44,999 bases of DNA from positions 1 through 44,999 of the forward strand of contig JASWJB010000339.1 in assembly GCA_032433595.1 (NCBI GenBank), read 5' to 3'. Source of the stretch: Conoideocrella luteorostrata. Taxonomy: Eukaryota > Ascomycota > Sordariomycetes > Hypocreales > Clavicipitaceae. Shown here in pieces: positions 1 to 10,935 of this stretch. The notes under the pieces were generated by a model. It had not been told where the DNA came from, did no database searches, and saw nothing but the letters and a program-made list of their open reading frames with translations. Numbering within the stretch: position 1 is the stretch's first letter; each line of letters begins with the position of its first letter. The position numbers and the translations under genes are program-made.

Positions 1-1846
1 CCCCCCCCCCCCCCCCCCAAATCTACGCCACTATTATTCCTTTTAGGGACCTTGAATTTTTTTAATTTTTTTTTGTTAGGCTGATCGACCGATTTGCCAC
101 CCTGCATCCCCAGACGCCGTTCGAATACGTGTCTCGCCTTCGACCCTCCTTCCCGGCGAGAGGAATCGGAAAAGCAAGCAATTCGTACCTCATCCCCGCA
201 ACTTGCGTCCATCACACGGCAGCCACGACTGGGGGGATTTGCTTGTCTCACAGCCCCAGACTTGCATTGCAACTCTCCTCCTGTTTACCTAACCGGAAGA
301 GGCCATTCATTGAGTAACACCCTGTCTATCAATGCACACGCTGCTGGACTTGCTGGACTTGTCAGCGTTTACCTGCACAACGCTGCCTGCAATCAGACGG
401 ATCGTAACACTCCGCCGCGTCGGCGCATAATATTGCTCCAACCCTAGCGAAACAAACTCAAGGTTGGGCCAACCAAGCTTCCCAGCGTGTCGCCATAACA
501 TTGCCAAATCACAATCCATTGCACGGACTCCGTCTGGTGCCTCGTGTCGCAAGTCAAGTGGGCTCAGTAGCTGTCCTGAGCACCAACAAGCCCGTAAAAA
601 GGTCCCAAAACCTACGAGTGTCCTCTAAAATAGAGGCTCCATATTTTTCCCTTGGCCAAAGGCGAAAGAAAGTTCCACAGTCCGAAACTCAGTCGATTGT
701 CCTGAATCCGTTCCGCGCAGTCGTTCATTTACCTTTTGGGCCGGGCCAAAGTCACCAGCCAGCCAGCCAGCCGCCCCTGCCCGCCACGCCGGTTGCATCT
801 CCGCTCTCGGCTCTTTAGTGTACCAACGAGACAGAATCACGACACCGGACCACCAAGCCACGTACCTGCGCAGCCCAGTATTTATCTACCTATATCCTTT
901 AAGAAGAGTCACACGCCAACAAGACCCTGTTTTCTTCCTCCCTCTTTTTCCTTTGAAGCCATTAAGTTTATATGTCCTCACACCCCGACGCTTTCTTACA
1001 TTTTGTCCTCTTCTTCAAACCATAACTACTCGGAACACGTCTCGACCGTCGTTTGTTCGTCCGTTCGCTCGCTCGCTCTCTTACTCGCTCGCCTGGTCGC
1101 CTTCCAACACCAGTTGTCTATTTCTTGACCTAGATCCTGGCCAGCCAGCAGGCACCCACTTGCTCCAAGCTCTAACAGCACCCGGCAGCACTAATTGGGA
1201 ATCCCGCCCCCCAATCGCCCGCGCGCAGGGCAATACATTAGTTGCAACACCACCACTTACACGGTCGCTTTGACTAGTTAGCGCAGCACTCGTACCACTT
1301 GAGTCAAACGTTGGTTTGCACTGGCTTATCTCGAGTTCAAGTCAGAGGTTCAATCTTTTACCAGATACCAGCCCACCCGATTGGCAAGATCCATATAATA
1401 TTCGCCTCCAATTCCCCTTATCACTTATCGCTACTAGACGATCCGCTTGCACCCGGCTTCTGCATATCGTCGGCGCTCACCTCGGCCCAAGTCTACTACG
1501 TTGGGGAGCAAATCGTTGCGTGCACACGTGGACGCCCAGCATTTGCCGCCACAGAACATATCCAATTGGCAGGCATCCGTTCAGTTTGACCTGAGCGTTC
1601 TGTCCTCCGCTGCGTCTTGTGTTTTTCCAACTTGGTCGAGATTCTTTTTAACTTCTCTTCCACCTTTTCAGCCATTCGACGCTCCTTTCCGGAGTGGTGT
1701 ACCAGTCTTTCTCCCGCTGTTAGTGACGGGAAAGGCAACTTTTGTGCAACCATCAGGTCGACGCCAGGCTCGTTATAAGAGGCTTGCTAAGCCGCATTGA
1801 CCAATAAAACTCGTTCGACGAGACGGCCTGCGGCCCAATCTCACCA
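1..1846. other. Upstream region and probable long leader of the Ecl1-type gene
   Basis: No recognisable protein is encoded here on either strand. The first 18 bases are a pure C run at the very edge of the window. From about 900 to 1130 there are pyrimidine-rich stretches, including a CGCTCGCTCGCTCTC-like run near 1063-1092, of the kind found around fungal transcription starts. Several short upstream ATG frames precede the ATG at 1847. A long 5' leader for the downstream regulator is therefore plausible, but no transcription start can be fixed from sequence alone. Confidence 0.4.
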
Positions 1847-2812
1847 ATGCATCACCACCGAAGAAAGTCTGGCCACGGCCACAACAATACATCAATGACA
1901 GACGTTCGCAAAGCTGTCAGTGTCTCTGATCCATCGTCGAAGCACAAACGGCCTGGCATGACCAGACGCCACACACCTGGTGGTGCCCAAAAACCAGCCC
2001 GCGGCCACCGTGAGCGTGAGCGGCACCATCATGATAGTTGGGACGATGAGAGAGAAAGCTTCCCGCAATTCTGGTATGTGGTCCCCTATGCTTCATGTAT
2101 TGTATGGGGCGCCACCCTTACTGATATTTTGCACAGCATGACCTGCGAGAAGCAATTTGTCCCTCACGATGAAAGACATCTCTACTGCTCAGAGACGTAA
2201 GTGTAACCCGCCGCTCCACACTATCAATACAGGTTATCGATGTTGTGGATCGCCCATCCATATATTTCTCTCCTCCACAGGCTTGCTAACATGATGGACT
2301 CTAGTTGTCGACGCGTGGATCAGAATTCAACGTCGCACTCATCGCAGACGCGGACATACCCTGGCAGCAACTATTCATACTACGCCTCGGAACATCCTGA
2401 ACCGAGAGACATTATTCCTCGAGCCTCGCCGTCACGCCCCAATTCAATGCACTTCAGCCAGTCACCGCCTGCGTCACCGGGAACTGTGTCCACCGCGCAC
2501 CACTCCAATGCTCTCTCGGCACTCCGATCCCTCACGATTGGACCTCCAAGCCCGCCGTCGCCGACGGGGAGCCACGGTGGCAGCCTTTGGCCCTTCAGTC
2601 GGAGCGTTGCAACTAGCCCCGCGGGATCATATCGACGCCCCTCGGCGCCGTACCTATCATCTACATACGACACAGGTCATTACTACAGTACTGGTGCTTA
2701 TACGTATGACTCGGGCTCAAGCGGCGTGGACCGGCCTCTGCCAACCCGTCATCCTGGAGCATATTCTCGACCCAAGAGTATTGAACTGGTAACCCCAGTA
2801 CCAGGGCGGTAA
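1847..2812 (+). CDS. Ecl1/2/3-type zinc-binding lifespan regulatory factor
   Basis: Three exons: 1847-2073, 2137-2196 and 2305-2812, giving 264 aa. Introns of 63 and 108 nt start with GTATGT and GTAAGT and end in CAG and TAG. Joining the exons restores a compact CxxC-x13-CxxxC motif (Cys76, Cys79, Cys93, Cys97) in the context FCMTCEKQF...YCSETCRR. This is the signature of the fungal Ecl1 family; the fission-yeast members extend chronological lifespan and respond to nutrient and metal starvation. The N-terminus is His/Arg-rich. The C-terminal 160 residues are Ser/Pro/Tyr-rich and look disordered, as usual for filamentous fungal members. The middle exon is only 60 nt and encodes most of the zinc motif, so an automatic annotation could easily miss it. 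Family assignment rests on the Cys pattern; the role in this fungus is inferred. Confidence 0.82.
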
Positions 2813-3645
2813 TGACTCGTTGGCTGGAGCCCTCCACTTGTGGCAGAGGTGCCAAATGCTCTGGACACAAATAAGATCAAAATTAGCCAGGGCAAAGTAC
2901 GAAAATGTTTTAGCTGGAAAGCCGAACCTGGGACGTGCATTGTTGTGGAGTTATGAGCTGGAGCTACCCGGGCTTGTCAGGGCTGGCACCGGCCAGGTGC
3001 TTGACTGCTTGGACAATTTGGCATGTCGCCATTTGCGGGGTCGCAGGGGTTCAGATCTGAACCCAACTCTCCCTGACCCCGACTACTCAGGAGTTTGGTT
3101 GTTGTCTTTCCCATCCTGTCGAACAGCAGCAACCAGCTGGTCGGCTTCGTGGCCGCCTAGTTACAGGCTTGCCGGTTACGGCAATCTTTATTGTTATATA
3201 GCATCAAATTTGGAGTCCTGGGTCTTCGTTTTACCTCCCCCTCCCTCCAGCCTCTCCGACAGAAGCGGAGCAAAGGTTTATGAGCTTCTAGCCTCACTTT
3301 GCTGGGAATCGCGGATATGGTCTATCTCACATGTCTTCATTCCAGGAGAGGGGAGTAAGTGCATTAATTGCTGACAAGCGGGAGCGGTGCCTGGCCTGTC
3401 TGTTTTCGCATCTATAAGGCGGTTTTATTTTTCTTTGCTTTTTATTTTGTCAGGCGTCTCTACCGGTATGTTTGTACGCGATTTGACGAGCAGGAGGAGA
3501 CACAAAAAGTTGCAGAGCAAGTTATGATGATAATGAATGTTATGGGTTTGGTTTAATTTTGGCATTTTCGAGCCCTTTACAATAGATAATCACGCAGAAA
3601 GACATATCATGTATTGAAATCTATGGCGGAGGTAATTGGACAGGA

Positions 3646-3675
3646 ATGAGCATGAGCATGAGCATGAACATGAGG
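3646..3675. repeat. Hexanucleotide tandem repeat (ATGAGC)n
   Basis: Four to five imperfect tandem copies of ATGAGC, the last ones drifting to ATGAAC and ATGAGG. It lies in intergenic DNA downstream of the Ecl1-type gene. Confidence 0.85.
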
Positions 3676-4523
3676 AATTGGAGTAATCTGGCAAGGGTTG
3701 AAGTTTTGGTGCTACCTACCACATGTATACTGGCGGCTGGCGCGGTCAAGGGTCACGAGCACCTAGGTGCAGGCCTTCCCTACCACCCCGGACTTCATCA
3801 TTTGGGAGTTTATGAGACCGCCGTATGGCTGGTTTCTTGAATTTGATTTTCGTGGCATGACGAGCCGTGGTGCGTTCGTCCATGTTACGGGTTGTTGTTC
3901 ACAGCATGGACAGACGTGGCATTACAGTTTTGAACAAAGAATGGAGGCATGGAGGCATGGAAGTACTGGCCACAGAATGGTCCGCGTACGAGATGAGTAC
4001 AAAGTATAATTGTAATGCGCATCTCACTGTACTGTACGGCACTAGAACCCTAAAGAAAACACATATTTCGAAGGACCAAGTTTGGAGGAGTCTCACAATG
4101 CGGCAAGTGCATGCGAGAGGAGGGCCAGTGACGTCTGGACCGGAACTGAGGAGGCATCCATGCAGCGATCGCTAATAATACAATAATAAACGAATAGCAC
4201 GATGTCCGGATGGAAAGCAGATGAAGGTGTATGTACTAAACTAGTACGGTGTACTCCGGACAATACTGCACAATACTGTACAAAATTAGTTAACCATACG
4301 GGATTCCACATGCGGTCAACCCCAACCCAGCAACTTGACCAACTAACTAGTTAAAAAGTGCAGAGGGAGCTCAAGTCCAAGCAAGGGTGGCGAGATGAGA
4401 AGCTGAGTACTTCGTACTCCGTACATATCGTAGGTATGAAGGGAGTACGGAGTACGGAGTAGTTAGTTAGTGCTGGTATCAAGGCAATAAGCACCAACAA
4501 GCTGACGCCCCTTCCTTCGCATA

Positions 4524-4602
4524 AGCAAGCACAAGCACAAGCACAGGCACAAACACAAGCATGAGCACAAGCACAAGCACAAGCACAAGCACAAGCACAA
4601 GC
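4524..4602. repeat. Hexanucleotide tandem repeat (CACAAG)n
   Basis: About 12 copies of a CACAAG unit with a few variants (CACAGG, CACAAA, CATGAG), covering about 80 bp. Intergenic microsatellite. Confidence 0.9.
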
Positions 4603-4669
4603 GTCGGCAATTACCTAGATGAATTGTAGACCGGGGCTAGTTAACATAATGCGGGGGAAAGGGAGACAG

Positions 4670-4703
4670 GGAAGGGATGGGAAGGGATGGGAAGGGATGG
4701 GCA
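4670..4703. repeat. Decanucleotide tandem repeat (GAAGGGATGG)x3
   Basis: Three perfect tandem copies of the 10-bp unit GAAGGGATGG (4671-4700) in a purine-only stretch, followed by a partial copy. Confidence 0.9.
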
Positions 4704-5408
4704 GGTCGGGGGGCACGGACAAGGAAATGAGAGGATTGGTGCAACATACGGAGTACGTAGCTGCGTAGGTAACTAGCATAGCGTTGCTTGGCTGATTGGG
4801 GCAGGCAGAGTAACTTGACTACTTCGTACTCCGTACTCCGTAGACGGCGTGGAATTGCTTATGGCGGGCATATGGCAATTACGGCACAGCAAGAGCAAAA
4901 AAAGTAAAGATAACCTGTCTGTCCGGTCCCTCCGTACAGTGGCTAACTGACTAACTGACTAACTAACTAACTGCCCGTGTCGCCGACACCGGACAGCACA
5001 GCTTCCTCCTTCCTCTGTGCAAACGGGCCGATGGATGGGACGTACGTATACTGAGGTGTGGGCAGGAACGCAGGAAGGAAGACACGCAGGCACGCAGGCA
5101 GGCAGGCACGGAGGCACGCAGGGAAGCTTCTAGCGAAGTCTTGAACCCTGATCCCCTCGTCTTACATCATAGGCGAGCAACAGGGCGGGCGGGCGCCTAA
5201 CTCGAGTTGGTAGGGCAAGGACACCGCAGACAGTTGTGAACCAAGCTAAACATGGTGCATCGGCTGAGAAAATGATGCATGAATGCTCCGTATGTATGTA
5301 GGTCTGGTTCAACCACGATAGCATGTTTCCGTGGACGTGGGTTAGGTGTAGCGTGGGGGAGGGTAAGGGGGGGGATGAAAGTCCCTGATAAGGCATGTCT
5401 CTCGCTCT

Positions 5409-5450
5409 CTGTCTGTCTGTCTGTCTTTCTGTCTGTCTGTCTATCTATCT
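5409..5450. repeat. Tetranucleotide repeat (TCTG)n/(TCTA)n
   Basis: Nearly pure TCTG repeat with one TTTC interruption, changing to TCTA at its right end. Pyrimidine-rich microsatellite. Confidence 0.9.
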
Positions 5451-5987
5451 GCTAGCTGTCTAAACTCTGCGTGACGGAGTCGCCGCCCTGTTCCGTAACT
5501 TACACGTGCGATAGATAAGGCATATTGACGGTGACGCTGTACAGAGTACGGGGTACGGGGTAGTTACTGCAGCGCTACTCCGTCGACTGCGTAGATAACC
5601 TATCCTGCCAAGGTTTGGCAAGGAGTACGGAGTCAGTACCAAGTAGGTTATGCCGCCGAGACGGGCAGGTAATTACCAACCCATGGCCCAAGATAGATAC
5701 GTAGATACTATAGATACTGCCGCTCGTGGACAACCTCGGCGAGGCCATCGTCGCCCGCCCTGACACGTTGGCTGGGGAGGGAGGGAGGTTGTTCATCCAC
5801 GATATTACCCGGACGGGACTCCCGGACCAGGCCGTGTATTGTATGGAATTCATCCCGAAATCACCGCTATCTCTACTATACTCTGGACGGGAGTGACGGG
5901 GTACGGAGTGCAACATTCAAGCCATCGCCCAGCCGCTATCCAGTAGCATGCGCCTTGACATAATGCGGGGGCGGGCAGGGCACCTAC

Positions 5988-6017
5988 GCCGCCGCCGCCG
6001 CCGCTGCTGCTGCTACT
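5988..6017. repeat. Trinucleotide repeat GCC turning into GCT
   Basis: Six GCC units followed by four GCT units. A second GCC run of about 18 bp lies at 6094-6112. Neither lies in a recognisable coding frame. Confidence 0.88.
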
Positions 6018-6788
6018 CATGACTTTGTTATCTGTTCAGACACGTATGCACTCCATACTGCTTGACCCTGTTCCTGTTGTGAAGATGTTGGACTGCCGCC
6101 GCCGCCGCCACCGATGTATTATAGGGGTGGTCGGATAGATAACATACTCCATGTAGTTAGTCGTCTTTGCGACATTCGGCCTCGTGACCTGCCGTCGACA
6201 GACACACAGCCGCAAGAGTGAGCCAACACACTGCTCCCTCGCAGTTTTATGTCATTTTGCGGTCCATCATTACGCTCGCACTCCATGCACGTCACTTCAA
6301 TGGAACCATGGCAGCAATGTAGGTGGACTGGAAGATCTCAATTGATAACTCAAAAGCAAACTCGCTCTCGCCAAAGAGACTCTTCACCAATAGCTAGACC
6401 ACCAAGTCGAGGTTCCCAATATAAACCCAGATATCAAAAGTCGCACCTCAAAAGATCAGCTTGACTCTCTGTCAGCTCTGTTAATCATGTTCGGCAGTGT
6501 CGTGTCGGTTAGTTGATAAAACTGCTCCCATGCATGAACCATTGCCATGCAGATAAAACAATGAAAAGGGTAATCAAATACATCCAGACCATCTAAATGC
6601 CACGCTTCCCAAATATTTCGGACACTTTTGGTCTTTTTTTGCTCGTCCACCACCCGCAGCTCACAGTCACATGTTCTTTTAGAACAGAAATGAGAGGAAC
6701 AAAGAAGAATAAAAAAAAAACAACCTCCAATAGAAACAGAGAATATGAATACAACACAATTGTGTCGGCAGCGCCTCCCCCCGAGCCT

Positions 6789-9700
6789 CTATCGCTCTGA
6801 CGGTCTCGAGCTCGCCATTTCTCCGTAGCGACCTCTGTGTTTTGTAGTGTCGTATGCTTGGAGCACGCGCGTTTGACTTTCGTCGGCTTGCGAAAATGCA
6901 TAGCCACGCTGCTTACGCATTCGTTGAACTTGCCGAACTTTCCGGATCGCTTTTTGGAATTGCTCCATTCTATTTGACACGAGTTGATTAGTCGCTTCCT
7001 ACCCCACATACTTTGATCTAATACGCCTTAATGTATGTTTGATTGGTTTTGATGACATACCTTGGTCGATAATCTTGGATATTGTATTTCTGAATTTCTT
7101 GGATGTGATGGTAGGTCTGTGGTCGGTACATGCGCTTGGCGTACTTCCACACAAGGTCACGAATCAAGCACATTACCGCCAAGACAACGGTCTGGAGCCA
7201 GAAGACTGGACTTGTGTACAACCTTGCCACCACGCCATGGTACTCCATAGAGAAGTTGACCATTGGCGCCACTGTGCCATAGGCGGCGATGAACACGTAC
7301 CAAATGGCCATGCTGCCGGGTATAGCCAGCACATGGTACTTGGTCCAGTTGTTTGTCACTAGAGCAGCTTTGCCCAGAACTGTCAAGAGGACGGCGCCAT
7401 ATAAAGCAGTTCCCCACACCCAGTGGCCGGCTATCTTGCCGTCGCCCTGTATAAGGTCGTCGAACCAGATGAGTTCCGCAAATATGTAAAGGATGATGGA
7501 ATGATAGAAAGCATTGGCAATCCACTGAGCAAAAGTCTTCAGTTTGAAAAAGTAATTGGTCTGGCCCATTGTGTATAGTTGTGGATATCGGTCCAGCAGA
7601 CGTGCAGAGATGAATTGGTCGAGGATACCGAGCACCAAAGGTGGAAGAACAGTATAGAAGACGTTGTAAAACGACAGCGTCCATGATTCGTAGATGACTT
7701 GGCCTGAGAAGACGTTTTGGAAAGTAAACCAAAATTGTGTCAGGTATAGAGTAATGTTCTTGTAGAATGAAAACAAAATCGTCTTGCTCACACGCTGGTA
7801 GCTCCAGGCACCGTGAACCAAGAGCAACTTGCGCAAATATCTGAACTGGGCAATGGCAACATCGGCACTTCGTGCAGCCTGGAGACCTTCCATGCCGCTG
7901 ATACCGACACCAATGTGTGCGGCCTGGATCATAGAGACATCGTTTGCGCCGTCGCCAATAGCGAGAAGGATAGACTGTTTCTGATACTTCTTGACGAGCT
8001 TCACGACCAAAGCTTTCTGTAAAGGTGATACCCTGCAGCAAATCACAGCCTTGCACATGATAGCCAAGTCCAAGAACAGCTTCTCCAGGTCTTTTTCCAA
8101 AGCATATGTCAGCGACTTGCCATCAATCACCAAGGCCAGTGTCTCGGTCTCAATAGTGCCATCTCCCTGAGTTCGGATCGCATCTAGCTTCTTCTGAATG
8201 TTGTCCCGTGTCGCCGCCGCCGTTTCTTCGTTTACAATCAGTAACATCATGTCTTCGCTTAAAAGTTTGCAACTCATGCCTATGTTTATAGCAGTCTCTT
8301 GGCGATCTCCGGTGAGAACCCAAACCTTGATGTTTGCCTGCTGCAAGGTATGGATCGTCTCGGGGACACCGTCTTGCAGTCGATCCTCAATAGCGGTGGC
8401 GCCAAGCAAAAAGAGGTCGTGCTCTATGATCTCTGCAGCCTTGTCTAGTTCATCGGCTCGGTTTCCCCCCACGGTGGTCGACGCAGTGTCGAAAATCTTC
8501 TGCCATTCAGTAAATTCCTGCTCCGAAATCTCGCGTACGGCCAGGCAGAGCGTTCGCAGACCCTCGGATGCGTACTCCTCCAGGTGACGGAGTGTGGACT
8601 CGACGTGGGGGTTCTGGTCATTCAAGCGCTCCAAGATGACGGTATCGGCACCTTTGCAATAGAGTCGAACTTTGCCATCGGGGCAACGATAGATTGCCGA
8701 CATTCGTTTGCGGGTGGAGTTGAACTCGCACACAGCCAAGAGTTCATATTCCAACTCCTGGCCGCCCACGTCGATGATGACTGATTTGGGCTTTCGTGCT
8801 GTGAATCGATACCCGAGATCAAGAGCTCCCTGAACCAAGGCACCTTCATCGGGAGACGCGGCTTGATACTTGATGTGTCCCTTCTCGTCCATCTCAGGAA
8901 TAACGGTATGGCAAGTTGCTAAAAGTGCAAGGAAATGATCGATCGCTATGGCGGTTTCGTGTCCCTCCGCCAAGTTGGATCGAAGCCTGCCAAAGTTGTG
9001 AATGCCCACTTCGTCGTCTGGTCCGGTGGCGCGGCGATCTTCGGGGACGTCGTCAGCGTATTGGAGACCAGCAATTGTGCACTGCTTGAATTCCATCTGG
9101 TTGCAGGTAAGGGTGCCGGTCTTGTCGGAGAAGACAAACTCGACCATGCCCAATTCTTCCACCAGACTGGACGTCCTACACGTTGCTGGAGTATCGACCT
9201 TGTCGTAATACATATCAAGATCATCGTTGATGAGAATGCCATGCCAATATTTGACGAGTTCCACAGTAACAAAGAGCGAGATGGGAACCAGGGACGAGAA
9301 CAGCACCCAGTATGTAACCATGTCCCTTATGAATGTCTTGGCTACTTGGCCGGCACTATCAATCTTGTCCAAGTAAAGGTATCCAAGCGAATCCCCATGC
9401 ACGCTGCGCATGATCAAGTCTCCAACAGTGCAGATGACGCTTAGGGCCAAAAGCATGCCTACAAGCACCAAAACCAGCCAGTTGAGCTTCTTCTCGACCT
9501 TTGTTCGCTTTATGGGGGTTGCCGTGGCATTCCGCATAAGCTTCGTTTCGTGGCCTGTGAAAACGACAACGCCATGAATCCACGGCGTGTTTCGCAGAGT
9601 GGCACCTCGGAGGAGGAGCTGCTCGGGGTTCAGTGCCAATTCCTTTTCTCCGCCCCCAGTTTGCATCGTGAGTGTTGCTTCGTATGTATACAAACTACTA

Positions 9701-10935
9701 TTTGGCTGTTCCGACTTGATTCGTCCGCCAAGTCTGCTCAGCTCGCTCGGTGATACCATGGTTGCCGTCTCCGGGAGGCCTTGCTTGATCTTCAAGTTCG
9801 TTTCGCCATCCAGATTTGCTGTTTCGATATAACAGAGACCTTCGGGCTCAGAACTAGCGAGAAGCACTAAATCTGCCGGGAATGGCTCTTCCGACTCGAC
9901 ACGAACAATGTCTCCAACTGCCACATTGATCCACTTGGTTTCATTGAAGCTTGATCCGCGCAAGACCTGTGCCTTGGACGTATTGAGCGCATTGTCTGCT
10001 TGTTTTCTGCGGTAGTCCTCCACCAACTCCTTACCCGCCGATATCAAAAGCACGATGAGCAAAGGTGCAATCGTCGTATATCGATTCGTCGGCGAAAGTC
10101 CGGGAATCTGTTGTAGGCCAGCCGTGAACAAGAAGAAAATATTGGCAAATTTGGAAAATTGCTCGAACAGAAATTTAGGAAGAAATGTAGCAATGTTGTA
10201 CTTGGCCGTCGAGATGTGGTTGTCGACATATTTATTCGCTGCGTTGGCAGGTGGGTTGTTGAGGTGAATAATTCGAGGTCCAAGGGTCGATGGATCTGGT
10301 TTACTGCGGCCAAAGCCGAATTTGAAATTGCCCATGTCAAATCCTTTACTCTTTTGACCCTGCTGTGAGTCTCTTCCGGCTGGAGCTCCACGCTCATTAC
10401 CCTGCTCCGTCAACGGTAAATCCATCTCTGAGTATCCTTGGCCCATACCGAGTCTATTCTTAACTTTTCCCAGGAAGCCTCCACCTAAGCCGAGGACACT
10501 ATTTCGGTTTCGGGCGATGTTCCTACCCGATGATTGTCCACCGTCGCCCGAACCTCCATGCTGGTAGTATGAGGCACCGTCGGGGGGATAGTCGTCAATG
10601 TCGTCAGTATATCGCTGGTAGTTGCCCAGTTCCGATGTCTGGCTGTACTGCTTGTTCATGTACGGCCCCGTTCCGCTCTGGCCGTGAAGGCCCGGCCCAG
10701 CGGCACCAGAGCGAGCTGCGGATGGGCTTGATGCGCCGACAAAATCATCGTACGAAACTGATGGTCTGCCTTGAGGTTCTTGATCGTGGCTGTAGCGTCG
10801 CATTAAGTCGTCGTCATTCAATGCGGACCTCTGGCCACCGCTATACATCGGTTGATCATTGTCTAGATCCAGCAGCAGGTCGTCACGGTTCGCAGAGGAT
10901 CCGCCATGGCGACCTCCCGTCGGTCGTCCAGCCAT
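6789..10935 (-). CDS. P4-type phospholipid flippase (Drs2-like aminophospholipid translocase)
   Basis: Two exons on the minus strand, 10935-7061 and 6969-6789, separated by a 91-nt intron (GTATGT...TAG); the product is 1351 aa. Without splicing the protein would end early and lose a conserved 60-residue tail that begins MEQFQKAIRKVRQ. The ATG at 10935 (MAGRPTGG) is the first true ATG in frame; the open frame upstream starts only at GTG. P4-ATPase marks: an acidic, Gly-rich N-terminal tail of about 215 residues; LQQIPG in the first membrane hairpin (Gln275-276); DGET (376-379) of the actuator domain; PISL in M4 (551-554); phosphorylation motif DKTGTLT (Asp604); nucleotide-binding KGAD (about 761); GDGANDV hinge (994-1000); then the C-terminal membrane segments. 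Drs2-type enzymes move phosphatidylserine and phosphatidylethanolamine to the cytosolic leaflet of the trans-Golgi with a Cdc50 partner. The Drs2 rather than Dnf1/2 assignment rests on overall resemblance. Confidence 0.93.

Larger units (their letters stand above)
2813..6788. other. Intergenic, simple-sequence-rich region
   Basis: About 4 kb without a convincing gene. It contains the 3' flank of the Ecl1-type gene, then from about 3640 to 6115 an unusual density of short tandem repeats (listed separately), repeated TACGGAG/CTCCGTA motifs, and AGTTAGTTAG or CTAACTAACT runs. Open frames of up to 184 codons (2820-3374) have low-complexity, unfamiliar translations. The part next to 6788 is the 3' flank of the flippase gene. 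Confidence 0.6.

Noticed and set aside
2820..3374. 184-codon plus-strand open frame after the Ecl1-type gene
   Set aside because: No family resemblance, and it begins 7 bp after the stop of the Ecl1-type gene, so it probably lies in its 3' untranslated region.
4524..4602. Regularly repeated units that could suggest a CRISPR-like array
   Set aside because: The unit is a 6-bp tandem microsatellite without spacers, in a eukaryotic genome.
7157..8056. 299-codon minus-strand open frame
   Set aside because: It lies inside the flippase gene in another frame of the same strand; the flippase frame carries all P4-ATPase motifs, so this is a shadow.
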